A stretch of DNA of 7,811 nt. It comes from Spirosomataceae bacterium (GTDB taxonomy: Bacteria > Bacteroidota > Bacteroidia > Cytophagales > Spirosomataceae). The notes under the pieces were generated by a model. That model was given only the letters and a program-made list of their open reading frames with translations. It ran no database searches and was not told where the DNA came from. The stretch lies in the NCBI GenBank assembly GCA_030731175.1, contig JANQUM010000142.1:1-7811 (forward strand), in the 5' to 3' direction. The position numbers and the translations under genes were made by a program. This document shows positions 5,776 through 7,811 of the stretch, in pieces. Positions within the stretch are counted from its first letter, which is position 1; each line of letters begins with the position of its first letter.

Positions 5776-6177
5776 TTAGTTCTTAGGTTTCCGGTTACCT
5801 GGCTTATTGCCACGCTCCCCACGGTTTTCCTGACGTTCTTTCATCATGGCTTCGTGCTTTTTAAATTGCTCGGGAGTCAAAATGCCTTTCAACTCTTGCT
5901 GGAATACCTCACGCTCGGCTTTCATCGCTGCTCGTTGTTCCTCCATTTCCTCTTTCTTCTCGGTGCGTTTGGCAGTTGCTTTTTCTGCTTGTGCTATATT
6001 AAGAGCTAAAACCTTTTGGTATTGAGCATCATTTAAGTTGAGGTCAACTTTCATGACTTTTGCCTGAGCTTCGGCACGGGCTTTTGGGTCTGGGCGGTTG
6101 CCGTTTCCACCTCTTTGTGCCATCGCGGCAAACCCTACAAATAACATACACATAAATAATACGCTTACTTTTTTCAT
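5776..6177 (-). CDS. Small secreted Spy/CpxP-like (LTxxQ) protein
   Basis: From the ATG at 6175-6177 the protein has 133 residues. It starts with a clear signal peptide (MKKVSVLFMCMLFVGFAAMA, then Gln21), so it should be periplasmic. An upstream in-frame ATG at 6241-6243 would add 22 residues before the MKK and bury the signal peptide, so I reject it. The mature part is very charged and mostly helical, with two degenerate LTxxQ-type motifs: LNDAQ at 48-52 and LTPEQ at 100-104. They are separated by a Lys/Glu-rich helix (about 60-95), an arrangement reminiscent of Spy/CpxP-type envelope stress proteins and similar Bacteroidota proteins. The ends are Gly/Asn/Arg-rich (QRGGNGNRP; RGERGNKPGNRKPKN). 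A chaperone or metal/stress role is inferred from the motif only. It has its own strong terminator, so it is probably monocistronic. No promoter match was convincing. Confidence 0.8.
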   Translation of the reverse strand: MKKVSVLFMCMLFVGFAAMAQRGGNGNRPDPKARAEAQAKVMKVDLNLNDAQYQKVLALNIAQAEKATAKRTEKKEEMEEQRAAMKAEREVFQQELKGILTPEQFKKHEAMMKERQENRGERGNKPGNRKPKN

Positions 6178-6378
6178 CTTTTTTGTGATTATTGAATTAA
6201 CGAAATGAGCATTAGTTAAAGCCGCAGTAGGAAATATGGCCATCTCTTATCTACTGTTTCAGCCTTGCTGTTATTCATCTCAAAATGATTTACACAAGGT
6301 TAGATGCAAAGCGAAGGAAAAAGTTTTATCGGGGAAGAAAATTTAACGGATTTTAAGGAATGGGAAATCGCAGAATCC
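6178..6378. other. Spacer without a recognised gene
   Basis: This stretch lies upstream of the Spy-like gene and downstream of a gene fragment. It must contain the Spy-like promoter, but no convincing TTG/TAnnTTTG pair is seen on the minus strand; TAACCTTG near 6290-6304 is a one-mismatch -7 candidate. TTTAAGGA (6352-6359) and TCCTTAAA (6376-6383) form an eight-base inverted repeat straddling the stop codon of the fragment; it may be its old terminator. No reading frame of interest is seen. Confidence 0.35.
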
Positions 6379-6537
6379 TTAAATCACCACCTGATAATTC
6401 CTTCCCCGACCTTCGCCTTCAGATTTTAAAAGTCCTTTTTCGACCAAATCTTGTAAGTCACGGGTGGCAGTTGCTTTAGAGGTTTTGGTGATTGACAAAA
6501 TTCAGGCCAGCCGTTTATTTTCGAGTAATACATATTT
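6379..6537 (-). pseudogene. C-terminal remnant of a Fic-type protein (winged-helix end)
   Basis: Reading the minus strand to the TAA at 6379-6381 gives KYVLLENKRLA, then a TGA (6502-6504), then ILSITKTSKATATRDLQD and LVEKGLLKSEGEGRGRNYQVVI. The segment SKATATRDLQDLVEKGLL with a Gly/Arg-rich wing is the C-terminal winged-helix end seen in many Fic-domain proteins, and also in some AlbA-type ATPase regulators. The catalytic Fic core (HPFxxGNGR) is absent, and the frame carries a stop. The stretch between RLA and SITKTS is also about two residues shorter than I would expect, which suggests a small deletion or paired frameshifts. The upstream end of homology coincides with a strong hairpin. I therefore read it as a decayed fragment of a larger gene. 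Assignment to Fic rather than another ATRDL-type winged helix is moderately secure. Confidence 0.65.
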
Positions 6538-6567
6538 GAGCCGATTAATTGGTCTAATCGGCTCAAA
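6535..6567 (-). terminator. Strong hairpin after the HNH-like gene, probable terminator
   Basis: TTTGAGCCGATTA (6535-6547) and TAATCGGCTCAAA (6555-6567) form a perfect 13-base stem with a seven-base loop. It is 58 bases past the stop of the minus-strand gene at 6625. The uridine tract expected on the minus side is poor (the stem is followed by TATGTATTACTC), so it may be a factor-assisted terminator, an RNA-stabilising stem, or a recombination scar at the edge of the gene fragment. Confidence 0.55.
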
Positions 6568-6624
6568 AATAGCGAAATTATGAGGTGATTAGATATTTTT
6601 ATTGATCAATATCCTATGATTGGA

Positions 6625-7578
6625 TTAGTTTTTAAAAAGGTACTGAAGTGCTTTTTTTGGAGTTTTGGGGTAGTGGTAAAATCCGTCAACTCTGTAACTT
6701 TTCGATTCTGTTACATTTTCAAATGTTGAGTAAAATTCCTTTTTAGTCATCCGAAATGTGCCATTGTCTGTTATGATTTCAAAGCTGTCATGGTCAGCTA
6801 ACTTTTCGATTTCACTTGCATGGAAGGCTAACCTTCTGATAGTTTTTTTATTTGGCCATCTTTCTTTACTTAAGCTTTCTTTTTGATTATTTTTCAATGT
6901 CGCATTCGTCTCTTTTTCTCGTTCGAAAGTGTCAACCAATATTGCAGATTGAGTTATCTTAAAACGCTGACCGTCAGGATTAACAATGCTTTCAAACTCC
7001 TCAAAAACGGTGCTGTATTTGTTTTTGAACTTATCGTAGAAATAAGCAATTACTTCGCTGTCGCCACCATTCCGTTGCCAGCTAGTTTTAGGAATATAGA
7101 AATAGTTGCAAGGGTGAATATTTCTTAGGGTTTTCTTTAAAAGTTCATCGTGACTCCATTCGTTTGTATTTGTCCTGCGGTCTTTTGCATTGAAGATATG
7201 TGCGACATGCCATCCGGCATGATTTACGTGCCCTTTCAATTTAATGTCAAACATGTGGCACGGAATATTGTCGATGAACTCATTAAAAGTTGAGAAGTCA
7301 TTCATCATTTTATGGTACAGGTTATGGTGTAGCCACCATGATGGAGAATTGTCCGTGGGTTTTATGTGATGACCGAGAGCATTTTCATAAATTAACCCTC
7401 GCTTATCATCTTTAACTTTTCGGATTAGAAATATGGGATTTAGTGCTTCATAGTATTGGAGAATTTCACGGTGAAACTGCTCCATTTGCTGTTCGGAAAT
7501 GAGTAGCTTATTTACGTAATTTTCAAATAATTCATCAACGGTTAGGATTGTGTTTTTTGGTGCTTGAATTATGTGCAT
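6625..7578 (-). CDS. Unrecognised protein with HNH-nuclease-like His/Asn pattern
   Basis: I do not recognise this 317-residue protein. I use the ATG at 7576-7578; a longer frame begins at a TTG (7627-7629) and adds 17 residues of low plausibility. There is no signal peptide or membrane segment, so it should be cytoplasmic. The central region (about 117-163) has GHVNHAGWHVAHIFNAKD followed by LRNIHPCNYFYIPK. The His124-x-x-His127 and Asn153/His155/Asn158 spacing recalls the His-Asn part of an HNH (beta-beta-alpha metal) nuclease, but zinc-binding Cys pairs are missing. A separate C-terminal module (about 264-316) reads FEIITDNGTFRMTKKEFY, then SKSYRVDGFYHYPKTPKKAL, and looks like a compact domain that could be found in other proteins. 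About 165 residues of mixed, Lys/Glu-rich sequence surround these. It is AT-rich and sits beside a decayed gene, consistent with an accessory segment. A nuclease role is a guess. Confidence 0.6.
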   Translation of the reverse strand: MHIIQAPKNTILTVDELFENYVNKLLISEQQMEQFHREILQYYEALNPIFLIRKVKDDKRGLIYENALGHHIKPTDNSPSWWLHHNLYHKMMNDFSTFNEFIDNIPCHMFDIKLKGHVNHAGWHVAHIFNAKDRRTNTNEWSHDELLKKTLRNIHPCNYFYIPKTSWQRNGGDSEVIAYFYDKFKNKYSTVFEEFESIVNPDGQRFKITQSAILVDTFEREKETNATLKNNQKESLSKERWPNKKTIRRLAFHASEIEKLADHDSFEIITDNGTFRMTKKEFYSTFENVTESKSYRVDGFYHYPKTPKKALQYLFKN

Positions 7579-7656
7579 TGCTTTTTGACAACTAAATGTG
7601 GGTATTTGTTTGGGCGGTCTTTGACTCAACCAGCAAGCAATTATATGTAAAATTAA

Positions 7657-7811
7657 TCAAACCAACCCCTCCATCGCCGCATGCTGCAACAAAATCACCG
7701 TTTTTGCATCGTTGATTTCGCCGGTTTTAATCATTTTCAAAGCTTCCTGAAAGTCAAGTTCTAAGACTTCAATGTCTTCGGTTTCGTCTTCGCCGCCACC
7801 GTCGCTGAGGA
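7657..7811 (-). CDS. NUDIX hydrolase, NudK-like, C-terminus only (partial)
   Basis: The gene enters from the right edge; only the last 51 codons and the TGA at 7657-7659 are present. The peptide reads LSDGGGEDETEDIEVLELDF, then QEALKMIKTGEINDAKTVILLQHAAMEGLV. This matches the end of the NudK/ADP-ribose pyrophosphatase group of NUDIX enzymes (GGGxEDExIEVLEL, then MIxTGEIxDxKT and a hydrophobic LLQ helix). The best guess is a GDP-mannose or related nucleoside-diphosphate-sugar pyrophosphatase. The catalytic NUDIX box (GX5EX7REUXEEXGU) lies outside the window, so activity cannot be judged. It ends 78 bases before the ATG of the HNH-like gene on the same strand; co-transcription is possible but not shown. 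Confidence 0.8.
   Translation of the reverse strand, partial: LSDGGGEDETEDIEVLELDFQEALKMIKTGEINDAKTVILLQHAAMEGLV

Noticed and set aside
5625..5822. Small minus-strand open frame over the 5723-5756 hairpin
   Set aside because: It overlaps the terminator and the end of the Spy-like gene, and its composition does not look like a real protein.
5758..6009. Plus-strand open frame with hydrophobic residues opposite the Spy-like gene
   Set aside because: It is the antisense of a Lys/Glu-rich coding sequence, which yields Phe/Leu-rich shadows.
6178..6243. Upstream ATG extending the Spy-like protein by 22 residues
   Set aside because: It would place 22 polar and mixed residues ahead of a perfectly formed signal peptide that starts at the MKK of 6177.
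1..7811. CRISPR array, tRNA, rRNA or intact insertion sequence
   Set aside because: No regularly spaced repeats, tRNA-like or rRNA-like segments, or intact transposase were seen on either strand.

Overview
The window looks like chromosome from a member of the Bacteroidota, most plausibly a Cytophagales-type organism. The support is indirect but consistent. Coding DNA is moderately AT-rich, and start codons lack clear Shine-Dalgarno sequences. Promoters of the Bacteroidota TTG-N19-TAnnTTTG type can be read. The CarboxypepD_reg-like plus TonB C-terminal architecture fused to an M56 peptidase, and SusC-style plug motifs, are typical of that phylum. I cannot name the species.

Layout. At 1-110 (minus) is the N-terminus of a response-regulator receiver protein, cut by the window edge. 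At 233-709 (plus) is moaC, a molybdenum cofactor gene standing apart from other Moco genes. From about 906 to 4522 (plus) runs one tight operon. It starts with a promoter whose spacer is filled by a perfect inverted repeat, followed by a BlaI/MecI-type repressor, a BlaR1-like M56 membrane peptidase with a long composite periplasmic tail, a secreted protein carrying the same CarboxypepD_reg/TonB_C pair, and a lipoprotein carrying only the TonB_C module. A bidirectional hairpin terminator at about 4601-4644 separates this operon from minus-strand genes: an SPFH/prohibitin-like membrane protein (4659-5558) and a small secreted Spy/CpxP-like protein (5776-6177) with its own strong terminator. The remainder looks more accessory: a broken C-terminal fragment of a Fic-type winged-helix protein (about 6379-6537), a strong hairpin, an unrecognised 317-residue protein with an HNH-like His/Asn pattern (6625-7578), and the C-terminus of a NUDIX hydrolase of the NudK type (7657-7811) cut by the window edge.

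How the parts may work together. The repressor and membrane peptidase form a BlaI/BlaR1-style pair: the peptidase would sense an envelope signal and trigger inactivation of the repressor, derepressing its own operon. The peptidase has no penicillin-binding sensor domain. Its outer part instead combines a carboxypeptidase-regulatory-like fold, a TonB C-terminal module and two stretches resembling TonB-dependent-receptor plugs. The next two genes repeat the TonB_C module in soluble and lipid-anchored form. The most interesting idea in the window is that this operon senses or modulates TonB/TonB-dependent-transporter activity through module mimicry; this is inference. The neighbouring SPFH and Spy-like genes also concern the envelope, but nothing shows co-regulation.
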